A stretch of DNA of 18,987 bases from Candidatus Omnitrophota bacterium (GCA_023228195.1 JALOBR010000016.1:1-18987); one strand, 5' to 3'. Positions 7,206 to 15,406 are shown, counted from the stretch's first letter. The notes: generated by a model not told the origin, from the letters alone. A program made the numbers and translations.

Positions 7206-8482
7206 AAAGTTTACCTCTTGGTTACGGAGTCTACATAATGAAATCCAAAGAAGGTGTGGCGCTCTATGTGGGTAAAGCCTCTTCTTTAAAGAAACGCGTT
7301 TCCAGTTATTTTCTGAAGAACGTTTCGCTAAAAACCGGTTCTCTGATGAGCCATGTCGCTGATATTGATTATATAGAATGCGACAGCGAGGAACAGGCTT
7401 TGGTTTTAGAGGCAGCTTTAATAAAGGAAAAAAAACCGAAATATAATATTTCACTTCGTGACGACAAGAGCTATCCGTTCGTTGAGATAACCCAGGAGCA
7501 ATTTCCTCGCGTTTTTATAACAAGGAAAAGAACGAACAAGAAAAGCCTTTATTTCGGGCCATATCCGGATGTAGGCACTTTAAGGTCAGTACTTAATATG
7601 ATAAGGAGGATTTTTCCTTATTGTTCCTGCAAGCGCTTTAATTTTTTTACCAGAATTCCCCGTCAGCCTTCGGCCGGCGATGGTAAATGGCGCAGCGCAC
7701 CGTCGCCCCGCACAGGTTCCAGTAATACCGGATGTCTTTATGGTCACATTAGGCTTTGCCCGGCGCCTTGCGCGGGAAAAATATCGCAGGCTCTATATAA
7801 AGAAAACATTGAAGGCATAAAAGCAGTGCTTAAGGGAGAAAGAGAAGAGCTTACGGCTGCGTTACGCACAAAGATGCGTAGCCTATCGCAGGAAAAAAAA
7901 TATGAAGAAGCCGCCGCAATCCGTGACAGGATAATTGCTTTGGAAAACCTTTATAAAGGTAAAACCTTGACCCATGAGCTAATTGCGCTTAAGGAAATAT
8001 TGAATCTTACTTCTTTGCCGCTTAGCATAGAGGCGATAGATATTTCATCCTTAAGCGGCACAAACGCGACAGGCTCGGTAGTTGTTTTTAAAAACGCTAT
8101 AGCGGATAAGAATTCATACCGCCGTTACAGGATAAAAGAAGTATTTTCTACGGATGATTATGCAATGATAGCTGAAGTTGTAAGAAGAAGATATCGCAGG
8201 CTGTTGGATGAAAAAATAAACTTTCCGGATCTTATTGTTATAGACGGCGGCCTTGGTCATGTCCAGGCGGCAAAAAAGGAATTGGATAAATTACAGTTTA
8301 AAACTCCGGTTATAGGCATAGCCAAGAGAAATGAAGAAGTATGGTTTGCGGGTAGACCGAAGCCATTAGTCATACCAAAAAGCAGCGCAGCGTTACATTT
8401 AATTCAGCGTTTGCGTGATGAAGCACATAGATTTGCGCGTAAATATCATTTATTATTGAGGAAAAAGAAAACAATAAATTAG
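7184..8482 (+). CDS. uvrC: Excinuclease ABC subunit C, lacking HhH domain and with in-frame insert
   Basis: UvrC makes both cuts around a DNA lesion in nucleotide excision repair. The 432-residue protein has a GIY-YIG nuclease domain (about 13-90, with GVYIM...LYVGKA), a cysteine cluster, a UVR motif for UvrB binding (about 228-258), and the RNase H-like nuclease domain with likely catalytic Asp286 (AIDIS), Asp354 (IDGG) and His415 (DEAHRFA). Fe-S ligands fit Cys149, Cys184, Cys192 and Cys196. The last three keep the usual 8- and 4-residue spacing, but the first gap is 35 residues where E. coli has 12, owing to an insert at about 152-183. The protein stops shortly after the RNase H domain, so the C-terminal (HhH)2 domain found in ~600-residue UvrC is missing. 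The stop codon touches a palindromic repeat. The start overlaps murJ. Confidence 0.93.
   Translation: MDIKEKIKSLPLGYGVYIMKSKEGVALYVGKASSLKKRVSSYFLKNVSLKTGSLMSHVADIDYIECDSEEQALVLEAALIKEKKPKYNISLRDDKSYPFVEITQEQFPRVFITRKRTNKKSLYFGPYPDVGTLRSVLNMIRRIFPYCSCKRFNFFTRIPRQPSAGDGKWRSAPSPRTGSSNTGCLYGHIRLCPAPCAGKISQALYKENIEGIKAVLKGEREELTAALRTKMRSLSQEKKYEEAAAIRDRIIALENLYKGKTLTHELIALKEILNLTSLPLSIEAIDISSLSGTNATGSVVVFKNAIADKNSYRRYRIKEVFSTDDYAMIAEVVRRRYRRLLDEKINFPDLIVIDGGLGHVQAAKKELDKLQFKTPVIGIAKRNEEVWFAGRPKPLVIPKSSAALHLIQRLRDEAHRFARKYHLLLRKKKTIN
7650..7732. repeat. GC-rich hairpin insert within uvrC
   Basis: This block encodes the extra residues between the first and second Fe-S cysteines of UvrC. It holds an inverted repeat GGCGATGGT (7676-7684) / ACCGTCGCC (7699-7707), 8 of 9 pairs plus a G-T wobble, and a smaller GCC-TTC-GGC hairpin (7666-7674). 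Its composition is much richer in G and C than neighbouring uvrC sequence, and the encoded peptide (rich in Pro, Ser, Gly, Arg) is unlike the family. The edges are approximate. The length is a multiple of three, since the frame is kept. The insertion origin is inferred from family knowledge. Confidence 0.6.
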
Positions 8483-8561
8483 TTTTCAGTCTTCAGTCCC
8501 TCAAGGCCGTCCTTTAAAGGTAGCCTTCAGCAGCTGATAGTTGAAAGCTGAGAGCTGAAAA
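8483..8561. repeat. Small inverted-repeat element between uvrC and the alkyltransferase gene
   Basis: The left end begins TTTTCAGTCTTCAGTC (8483-8498). The right end, read on the other strand, begins TTTTCAGCTCTCAGC (8561 downward), so the ends are imperfect inverted repeats. The centre folds as AAGGC (8503-8507) / GCCTT (8523-8527) around the perfect palindrome CCTTTAAAGG (8511-8520). The right half carries three copies of AGCTGA (8532, 8546, 8553). The element fills the whole gap, from the uvrC stop codon to the base before the next ATG. It looks like a dispersed, MITE-like repeat; no gene is inside it. Confidence 0.7.
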
Positions 8562-8831
8562 ATGACTGATTTCGAAAAAAAAGTTTTGAGAATAGTTTCA
8601 GAAATACCTTTAGGTGAGACCCGGAGCTACAAATGGGTGGCAACAAAGGCGGGTAGCCCTAAAGCTTATCGGGCTGTCGCCAACGCGTTGCATAAAAATC
8701 TTTTCCCGATATTCATTCCCTGCCACCGGGTTATAAAATCATCTAAAAATGCAGGTGGTTACGCTTTAGGAAAAACGTTTAAGAAAGATTTAATAAAATT
8801 AGAGAAAAAGATAAAAGATGTGATAAAATAG
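8562..8831 (+). CDS. Methylated-DNA-[protein]-cysteine S-methyltransferase, single-domain
   Basis: This is the DNA-binding/active-site domain of the O6-alkylguanine-DNA alkyltransferase family, which removes alkyl groups from guanine by transferring them to its own cysteine. The 89-residue protein has the winged-helix region (IPLGETRSYKWVATKAGSP), the conserved RAVANALHKN helix and the active-site motif PCHRV with Cys54, followed by GGYALG. The Cys distinguishes it from alkyltransferase-like (ATL) proteins, which carry Trp there. The N-terminal RNase H-like domain of full Ogt/MGMT enzymes (~165 residues) is missing. The gene lies behind uvrC, also a DNA repair gene, and such proteins are often linked to excision repair. 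No Shine-Dalgarno sequence exists, because the preceding repeat abuts the ATG. Confidence 0.88.
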   Translation: MTDFEKKVLRIVSEIPLGETRSYKWVATKAGSPKAYRAVANALHKNLFPIFIPCHRVIKSSKNAGGYALGKTFKKDLIKLEKKIKDVIK

Positions 8832-8883
8832 GCAAAAGCGATTAATACGGTTACGGATATAGATTTACGCTTTTTAGCCAAAT

Positions 8884-8888
8884 GGAGG
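8884..8888 (+). promoter_or_regulatory. Ribosome binding site of the PilT-like gene
   Basis: GGAGG sits 5 bp before the ATG at 8894. This makes that ATG a better start than the in-frame ATG at 8882, which overlaps the GGAGG itself and has no site of its own. Confidence 0.75.
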
Positions 8889-8893
8889 TTCAA

Positions 8894-9964
8894 ATGCACT
8901 TTACGCAAATTCTGGATACAATGATAGAAAAAGACATCTCCGATATGTTCATAAGGGCAAATAGCAATTTAAGGGGAAGGCTGCATTCGCTGGTAGAGGT
9001 TATAAATGAAGATGTATTCAGTGTCGAGGACGTGGAAAACATCGTAAAGGCTATAACCAGCGATAAGGATAAAGCGCTGTTAAAGGAGCGTAAAGCTTGC
9101 GAATTCACGTATTGGTATAAAGAGAATTGGCGTTTCCGTGTGGGGATATTTTACCAAAGAAACACGCTTTCTCTGGTAATGAGAAAAATAGACTTGCGTA
9201 TCCCTACCTTTGAGCAGCTTAATCTGCCCGCTGCGGTTCTAAAAAAATTCTGCGCACAACGCAGGGGCATGATTCTTCTAACGGGTATAACCGGAAGCGG
9301 CAAATCGACCACAATAGCAAGCATCATGGAATCCATGAATCAGAGTTTTAAGCGCCATATTCTAACTGTAGAAGAACCCATAGAGTTTACTTTTACTGAC
9401 AAAAAATCAATCATAAACCAAAGAGAAATAGGCACTGATGTTGAAACCTATGGTGATGCGCTAAGACAATTTGCGCTTCATTCTCCGGATGTAATTTATA
9501 TAGGAAATATCCGTGACGAAGAGACTTGCCGCGCCGCCCTGACTGCTGCTGAAACAGGAGTGCTTGTTTTATCCACGCTCCATACCGTTAATGCATCGTC
9601 GACGATTGATAGAATAATAAATTTCTTCCCGCCCTATCAGCATCATTTGGTCCTTGAACAGTTATCATATCTTTTGAAAGGAGTATTCTCGCAAAGGTTA
9701 TTACCTCGGCAGGATATCCCCGGCCTTATACCTGCATACGAATCCATGGTGCTTAGCCCTTCTGTTTCCCGTCTGTTGATTGAAAACAAGGTATGGGAAC
9801 TTCCAAAGTATATTTCATCCGGTGATATCTATGGCATGAAGAGTTTTCATCAGTGTTTGCTTGAGCTGGTAACAACGAAAAAGATTAGTTCTGAAGTTGC
9901 CCTTGAATATGCTGACAAGAAAGAAGAGCTTGAAATGGAGCTGCGCAATAAAGGGTTAATGTAA
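8894..9964 (+). CDS. PilT/PilU-like secretion ATPase with altered Walker B
   Basis: PilT-family hexameric ATPases retract type IV pili from the cytoplasmic side. From the ATG at 8894 the protein has 356 residues, close to PilT length. An N-terminal PAS-like domain (about 1-100) precedes the ATPase core: Walker A GITGSGKST (131-139), Asp-box equivalent TVEEPIEF (158-165) and His box STLHTVNASSTIDR (227-240). The Walker B region reads DVIYIGNIRDEET. Where PilT has GEMRD, the catalytic glutamate is replaced by Asn205. The Asp box also reads EEP rather than the usual EDP. The C-terminal AIRNLI-type motif of PilT is not recognisable. A PilU-like accessory or an ATPase-weak paralogue is plausible. 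ComEA and ComEC in the same window suggest a role in DNA uptake. Confidence 0.85.
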   Translation: MHFTQILDTMIEKDISDMFIRANSNLRGRLHSLVEVINEDVFSVEDVENIVKAITSDKDKALLKERKACEFTYWYKENWRFRVGIFYQRNTLSLVMRKIDLRIPTFEQLNLPAAVLKKFCAQRRGMILLTGITGSGKSTTIASIMESMNQSFKRHILTVEEPIEFTFTDKKSIINQREIGTDVETYGDALRQFALHSPDVIYIGNIRDEETCRAALTAAETGVLVLSTLHTVNASSTIDRIINFFPPYQHHLVLEQLSYLLKGVFSQRLLPRQDIPGLIPAYESMVLSPSVSRLLIENKVWELPKYISSGDIYGMKSFHQCLLELVTTKKISSEVALEYADKKEELEMELRNKGLM

Positions 9965-10016
9965 GTTACCTCAATCAGCACTTCAAAAGATAATAAAAAA
10001 TTTAAACATAACAGAT

Positions 10017-11099
10017 ATGCAGGATATTAAAAGTAAGATAGAAAATTTTGAAAAAGAGTTAACATCCCTTAAGGAGTTTTTGAAAATAGATTTAAAGAAA
10101 AAAGAGATTGAGGGGTTGCAATCGAAAATGTCTGAGCCTAATTTCTGGCAGAATCAAAAAGAAGCTTCCGTAATAATAGAAGATCTTAAAAAAATAAAAG
10201 GCGACGTTGATGACTGGGACGTACTTTATAGCAAGCTTCGAGAGCTTAAGGAGTTTATGCAAATAGCAGACGCGGCTTATGAAAGCGAAATTGAGAAGGA
10301 AGCAAAAAAATTTGAGGAAAACCTCGAAAAATTAAAACTTAAAGTCCTTTTTTGTGAAAAATTCGACGATTCAAACTCAATAGTTGAAATTAATTCCGGA
10401 GCGGGCGGGACAGAGGCCTGCGACTGGGCAAGTATGCTTTTTAGGATGTATTTCAGGTGGGCGGAAGATAAGAAATTTAAATTTAGCGTCCTGGATGAAG
10501 TAAAAGGAGAAGAGGCAGGGATAAAGAATATCACATTTCTTATCGAGGGGCTGCGCGCCTACGGCATGCTTAAGTCAGAACGGGGAGTGCACAGGCTGGT
10601 AAGGATTTCTCCTTTTGACGCTAATAAAAGAAGGCATACTTCGTTTGCTTCTGTTGACGTGCTTCCCGAAATAAAAGATGATATAGATATTGAAATAAAA
10701 CCGGAAGAATTGGAAGTTATAACCTGCCGCGCGTCAGGCGCGGGCGGACAGCATGTAAATAAAACCGATAGCGCGGTGCGTATCACGCATTTACCTACAG
10801 GTATAGTTGTAGGCTGCCGGAATGAACGTTCGCAACATCAAAATAAAGCTGTAGCGCTTCGTGTTCTAAAGGCCAAGCTCTATGAGCTTAAAGAAGAAGC
10901 GAAGAAAAAAAACCTGGAAAAAATTTCCGGCACAAAACAGAAAATAGAATGGGGTTCCCAGATACGTTCTTATGTGTTATACCCGTATCTGCTGGTTAAA
11001 GACCACAGGACGGATTTGGAAAATCATGACTCATGGGCTGTCCTGGATGGTAAAATAGACGATTTTATTTACGCTTATTTAAAGAGGGCGAGATGCTAA
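10017..11099 (+). CDS. prfB: Peptide chain release factor 2
   Basis: RF2 ends translation at UAA and UGA codons. The 360-residue protein has an N-terminal coiled domain, the stop-recognition tripeptide SPF (198-200), and the peptidyl-hydrolysis motif GGQ (243-245) in SGAGGQHVNKT. The SPF motif separates it from RF1 (PxT). Many bacterial prfB genes need a programmed +1 frameshift near codon 25. Here the frame is continuous from the ATG and has no in-frame UGA there. An AAGGAG followed by TTTTTGA still lies at the matching place (10071-10082), but the reading frames do not fit the canonical shift. The gene's last 7 bp overlap secA, a common prfB-secA neighbour pair. No clear Shine-Dalgarno sequence precedes the start. 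Confidence 0.95.
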   Translation: MQDIKSKIENFEKELTSLKEFLKIDLKKKEIEGLQSKMSEPNFWQNQKEASVIIEDLKKIKGDVDDWDVLYSKLRELKEFMQIADAAYESEIEKEAKKFEENLEKLKLKVLFCEKFDDSNSIVEINSGAGGTEACDWASMLFRMYFRWAEDKKFKFSVLDEVKGEEAGIKNITFLIEGLRAYGMLKSERGVHRLVRISPFDANKRRHTSFASVDVLPEIKDDIDIEIKPEELEVITCRASGAGGQHVNKTDSAVRITHLPTGIVVGCRNERSQHQNKAVALRVLKAKLYELKEEAKKKNLEKISGTKQKIEWGSQIRSYVLYPYLLVKDHRTDLENHDSWAVLDGKIDDFIYAYLKRARC

Positions 11100-13954
11100 A
11101 AAAATTTATACTAAACGATTGCCAAAGGAAAATAAATTCATTAAATCCAAAAGTAAACATTTTACTGCATAAAGAAATCCCCACGCCTTCCCTTAAGGAA
11201 GTGGCTTCTTTTTCTTCCATCGTGAGCCAGGCGAATTTCTTTGAAGGAGAAGTGAAACAAAAACCGGACAGTTTCTTTAAGGAAAAAACAAAAGAATTCA
11301 GGTCGCGTTTCGACAGAATTAAAAATCTTACCCCTGAAGAATTTACGCCCGCCGCGGAAAAAATATTTGATGAGATACTCCCGTTTTATTTTGCTCTTGT
11401 GAGAGAGGCGGCATTTAGAACCGTCAAGATGCGTCATTTTGATTCGCAATTTTTAGGAGGACTGGTTTTGCATAAGAATAAAATTGCTGAAATGGCAACC
11501 GGTGAAGGTAAAACGCTCGTTGCAACTCTCGCCGTTTCTCTAAACGCTCTGGCCGGACGCGGGGTGCATGTAGTAACTGTTAATGATTATCTCGCCCGGC
11601 GCGATTGCGAATGGATGGGGCCGATATATGAATTTTTAGGTTTTTCCGTCGGAGTCATTCAGCAGGAAATGAATAATAACGAGCGCCGGTCCGCTTACGC
11701 CTGCGATATAACTTACGGTACAAACAATGAATTCGGTTTTGACTATCTTCGCGACAACATGGTGGGAAGCCTGAACGAAATGGTCCAGCGCGGCCACTTC
11801 TATGCGATAGTCGATGAAGTAGACTCTATCCTTGTAGATGAAGCAAGAACACCGCTTATAATTTCGGGGCCGGCGGAACTCTCTACCGATAAATACTATA
11901 GGGCCGATAAAGCGATAAAACAGCTTAAGGTAAAATTTGTTATACAGAGTTTTGACGCAAAAGACGGAACTGTTGTAATGAAAAATGCTGATGGCACCGA
12001 ATCAAGGATGCAGCCGGAGGAGCTTGAAGCTAATTTCGATGCGGTTGTGGAAGAAAAAAGCAACAATTCCTATATCCTTTCTAACGGCGAAAAAAAATGC
12101 GAAAGAGCATTGGGCGTCAGCAGTCTTGAAGAAACACCGGATAAGTTTTCAAATCCCTGGACGCACTATTTAACCCAAAGCCTTCGCGCGCACTACCTTT
12201 TTCAAGGTGATAAGGAATATATCATAAAAGACGGCAAAATTCTTATAGTTGATGAATTTACCGGCCGTCTTATGCCGGGCCGCCGCTGGTCAGATGGCCT
12301 GCACCAGGCGATAGAAGCGAAAGAGAATTTAAAAATTCAGGAAGAATCGCAGACGCTCGCGACCGTTACTCTGCAAAACTATTTCAGGATGTATAAAAAA
12401 CTTGCCGGCATGACCGGAACAGCTTACACGGAAGCGAATGAATTCAAACATATCTATAAGCTTGATACGGTGGTTATCCCTACGAATAGACATCTTATAA
12501 GAGAGAATTATCCCGACAGAATTTATAAAACAAAAAAAGGAAAGTTTGAAGCTGTGATAAACGAGATAGAGAACTCTTATAAATTAAAGCGGCCCGTGCT
12601 TGTTGGAACTACTTCAATTGAGGATTCGGAAGTTTTGGCGTTTCTTTTGAGCAAAAAAGGAATAAATCATAATGTGCTTAATGCTAAATACCACGAAAGG
12701 GAAGCTCACATAGTAGCTCAGGCGGGTCGTCTCGCGCAGGTAACTATTGCAACCAATATGGCCGGCAGGGGCACGGATATAATCCTTGGCGGTAATATTG
12801 ATTTTTTTATAAAGGACCTTTTGAAAAAGAACGAAATTCTTCCGGAAGACCCTCGCTACAAGGAAGAATATGAAAAACTCTATCAAAGCAATAAAAATAA
12901 GTTTGAAGAAGAGCACAAGCAGGTTGTTTCAATCGGTGGTTTGCATGTTATAGGAACACAGCGCCATGAGGCTCGTCGTATCGATAATCAGCTGCGTGGA
13001 AGGTCAGGGCGCCAGGGCGACCCGGGATCTTCGCGTTTTTATGTTTCATTGGAAGATGATTTAATGAGGCTTTTTGGTTCTGAGAGAATATATTTTCTTA
13101 TGGATAAGCTTGGCTTTCCCGAAAATGAGCCGATAGAACATCCGCTTGTAAATAGTTCTCTTGAAATAGCCCAAAAGAAAGTTGAAAGTCACAACTTTGA
13201 AATTCGTAAACAGTTGCTCGAGTATGATAACGTTATGAATAAACAACGAGAGGTCATTTATGAACAACGCAGGCAGATTCTTGAAAAATCAAACATCAGT
13301 GAAGAAGTATTTGCAATGATTGATGAAGTTATAGAAAAAAATGTGCCTCTTTATTATTCTGAAGAAAAAAATACGCTTGGCCTTAAGGCTTGGATTAAAA
13401 CCAAATTTGATGTAGAGCTAGCAACAAGAGCATTAGGTGATTTAAGCCCGGAAGAAGTATCGGAGTTTATAAAAAAATCCGTACAGGATGCATATTACAA
13501 AAAACAGCAGGTGGTTGGAGCCGATAAAATGTCTTCCATGGAAAGGTCGGTAGCTCTCTGGGTTCTGGATTCACGCTGGAAGGAGCATTTACTTATTATG
13601 GATTCGCTCAAGGAAGGTATACATTTAAGAGGCTATGGCCAGAGCGACCCTCTTGTTGAATACCAAAAGGAATCATATGCTGCTTTTAACGAAACAATAG
13701 TTTCAATTAAAGAAGATATAGTAGATTTAGTTTTTAAGGCTAAAATATCAATGCCAGAGGAAACAGTAAGCGTTTTTGAAGAGTCACCAAAAAATTATGT
13801 TCACTCAGAATATTCATCATTGCAAAAAGAAGAAGAGAAACCTGCTACCCAACCGCAAACATCTGCCCCGCGAGTTTCAGCGCCAAAAGTAGGCAGGAAT
13901 GATCCTTGTCCCTGTGGAAGCGGAAAAAAATATAAAAAGTGTTGCGGAAAATGA
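11093..13954 (+). CDS. secA: Preprotein translocase ATPase SecA
   Basis: SecA drives proteins through SecYEG using ATP. The 953-residue protein has Walker A MATGEGKT (134-141), the SecA signature VDEVDSILVDEARTPLIISGP, the preprotein cross-linking domain, motif-like AGRGTDIILGGN, the scaffold and wing regions, and a C-terminal zinc-binding SEC-C tail with CPCGSGKKYKKCC. All parts are in order and intact. In most SecA proteins Walker A sits near residue 102-109, so this copy has about 30 extra residues between the N-terminal helix and KTKEFRSRF (about residues 22-60). The DNA there contains a small hairpin (CTTCC / GGAAG at 11187-11201). The gene overlaps prfB by 7 bp and is followed 21 bp later by lnt. 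Confidence 0.97.
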   Translation: MLKKFILNDCQRKINSLNPKVNILLHKEIPTPSLKEVASFSSIVSQANFFEGEVKQKPDSFFKEKTKEFRSRFDRIKNLTPEEFTPAAEKIFDEILPFYFALVREAAFRTVKMRHFDSQFLGGLVLHKNKIAEMATGEGKTLVATLAVSLNALAGRGVHVVTVNDYLARRDCEWMGPIYEFLGFSVGVIQQEMNNNERRSAYACDITYGTNNEFGFDYLRDNMVGSLNEMVQRGHFYAIVDEVDSILVDEARTPLIISGPAELSTDKYYRADKAIKQLKVKFVIQSFDAKDGTVVMKNADGTESRMQPEELEANFDAVVEEKSNNSYILSNGEKKCERALGVSSLEETPDKFSNPWTHYLTQSLRAHYLFQGDKEYIIKDGKILIVDEFTGRLMPGRRWSDGLHQAIEAKENLKIQEESQTLATVTLQNYFRMYKKLAGMTGTAYTEANEFKHIYKLDTVVIPTNRHLIRENYPDRIYKTKKGKFEAVINEIENSYKLKRPVLVGTTSIEDSEVLAFLLSKKGINHNVLNAKYHEREAHIVAQAGRLAQVTIATNMAGRGTDIILGGNIDFFIKDLLKKNEILPEDPRYKEEYEKLYQSNKNKFEEEHKQVVSIGGLHVIGTQRHEARRIDNQLRGRSGRQGDPGSSRFYVSLEDDLMRLFGSERIYFLMDKLGFPENEPIEHPLVNSSLEIAQKKVESHNFEIRKQLLEYDNVMNKQREVIYEQRRQILEKSNISEEVFAMIDEVIEKNVPLYYSEEKNTLGLKAWIKTKFDVELATRALGDLSPEEVSEFIKKSVQDAYYKKQQVVGADKMSSMERSVALWVLDSRWKEHLLIMDSLKEGIHLRGYGQSDPLVEYQKESYAAFNETIVSIKEDIVDLVFKAKISMPEETVSVFEESPKNYVHSEYSSLQKEEEKPATQPQTSAPRVSAPKVGRNDPCPCGSGKKYKKCCGK

Positions 13955-13975
13955 TCTAACGAGCCGGATGCTTAA

Positions 13976-15406
13976 ATGATTAATCTGCTACTTGTAAGTT
14001 TATCTGGATTCCTGACGGGCTTAAGTTTTAATTTTACATTTTGTGCATTTTTGGTTTGGTTTTCACTCCTTCCATTTTTGTATACCATAAATAAAAACAA
14101 CTCCAGGGAAAATTTATTTTCCGGATTAATTTTCGGATTCACGTATTACTTAACCGCAATTCTCTGGATAGGAAATGTTACGAAGCTTGGCCTAGTTCTA
14201 CTTATTTGTTATCTTTGTTTATACACGATTATATTTTCACAGGCTGCGCGGTTTTTCTTGAGAAAAAATTTTGCAATAATTACCATTCCTGCTTTGTGGG
14301 TTTTGCTTGAGTTTATCAAGGAAAATGTCTGGTGCGGATTTGGTTGGGCTAATCTGGGTTATTCGCAGTATAAAAATTTATATCTCATACAGACAGCTGA
14401 TTTATTTGGGGTAAAATTAATATCGTTTTTTATCGTAATGGTGAATGTTCTGTTGTTGGAGTTTATCTTAAAAAGAAAATTTTTATTACGTAAGATTGTT
14501 TTTGTCGCCTTAATTTTATCCGCGAGCCTCTCGTATTCTTTTTTAAAGCTTGGGAATTTAAAGGAAAGTCATTCGATAGGTTTATCGCTTATCCAGCCAA
14601 ACATTCCCCAGGAACTAAAATGGGAAGAGTCGTCGCAGGGAGATATAATAGAAAAGCTGGAAAACCTTACCTTAAAAACAAAAAAGAATTCTCTGGTTAT
14701 TTTTCCGGAAGCTGCCTGGCCTCTTGTTCTTTGCGATTTAAATGTATCCATATTGGATGATTTCGTAAAGAATTCAGAAAAAGATATCCTAATCGGTGCA
14801 ATTACATCGGAGGATGGCAATTTCTATAATGCGGCTTTGTTATTTGAAAAGAGCGGTTCATTGCAGGGCATTTACCGAAAAATGCGGCTTGTTCCTTTCG
14901 GTGAATACGTGCCTTTACGAAATTTCTTAAATTTCGTCAGTGTTATTAATTCCATAGGGGACACGAGCCGGGGAGCCGAACTTAAAGTTTTTTCTTATGA
15001 AAATAAAAAGTTTTGCGTTCTTATATGTTTCGAAGATATATTCCCTCTGTTTGTCGCTGATTCTTCCGGAAAAGCTGATTTTCTTGTAAACATAACCAAT
15101 GATGCCTGGTTTTCCGGCGAACCTGAAGCCAGTCAGCATCTCGGTATTATGGTTTTTAGGGCAATAGAAAACAGGATTTCTATTGCACGCTGTGCCAATA
15201 CCGGCATAAGCGGTTGGGTTTCTTATAGGGGCGACATACATAGTTTAAAATCGGAGAATGAGGAGGTTTTTGTTGATGGAGCATTAAGCTTTAATTTACC
15301 TTTAAATGAAAAAAGAAGCTTGTATAATAAATGGAAAGATATATTTGTATTGTTCTGTATTTTATCGTTAGCCGTAGTATTAATTCCCAGAAAAAACAAT
15401 GGATAA
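13976..15406 (+). CDS. lnt: Apolipoprotein N-acyltransferase
   Basis: Lnt adds the third acyl chain to the N-terminal cysteine of lipoproteins in the inner membrane of diderm bacteria. The 476-residue protein has about six to seven N-terminal membrane helices (to about residue 190), then a nitrilase-like periplasmic domain and a final membrane helix (about 455-470). The catalytic triad is visible as Glu245 (VIFPEAAWP), Lys302 (YRKMRLVPFGEYVP) and Cys351 (VLICFEDIF). The later conserved NDAWFSGEPEASQH and NTGISG stretches are also present. Length is slightly under E. coli Lnt (512). No Shine-Dalgarno sequence is evident; the ATG follows secA closely. Its end overlaps the next gene by 8 bp. The LptE and other lipoproteins of this organism are expected substrates. 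Confidence 0.95.
   Translation: MINLLLVSLSGFLTGLSFNFTFCAFLVWFSLLPFLYTINKNNSRENLFSGLIFGFTYYLTAILWIGNVTKLGLVLLICYLCLYTIIFSQAARFFLRKNFAIITIPALWVLLEFIKENVWCGFGWANLGYSQYKNLYLIQTADLFGVKLISFFIVMVNVLLLEFILKRKFLLRKIVFVALILSASLSYSFLKLGNLKESHSIGLSLIQPNIPQELKWEESSQGDIIEKLENLTLKTKKNSLVIFPEAAWPLVLCDLNVSILDDFVKNSEKDILIGAITSEDGNFYNAALLFEKSGSLQGIYRKMRLVPFGEYVPLRNFLNFVSVINSIGDTSRGAELKVFSYENKKFCVLICFEDIFPLFVADSSGKADFLVNITNDAWFSGEPEASQHLGIMVFRAIENRISIARCANTGISGWVSYRGDIHSLKSENEEVFVDGALSFNLPLNEKRSLYNKWKDIFVLFCILSLAVVLIPRKNNG

Noticed and set aside
8834..8874. AAAAGCG / CGCTTTT inverted repeat before the PilT-like gene as a terminator
   Set aside because: The loop is 27 bases and the stem mostly A-T outside three G-C pairs; too weak to call, though it could contribute some termination.
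8882..8893. ATG at 8882 as the start of the PilT-like gene
   Set aside because: It overlaps the GGAGG that serves the ATG at 8894.
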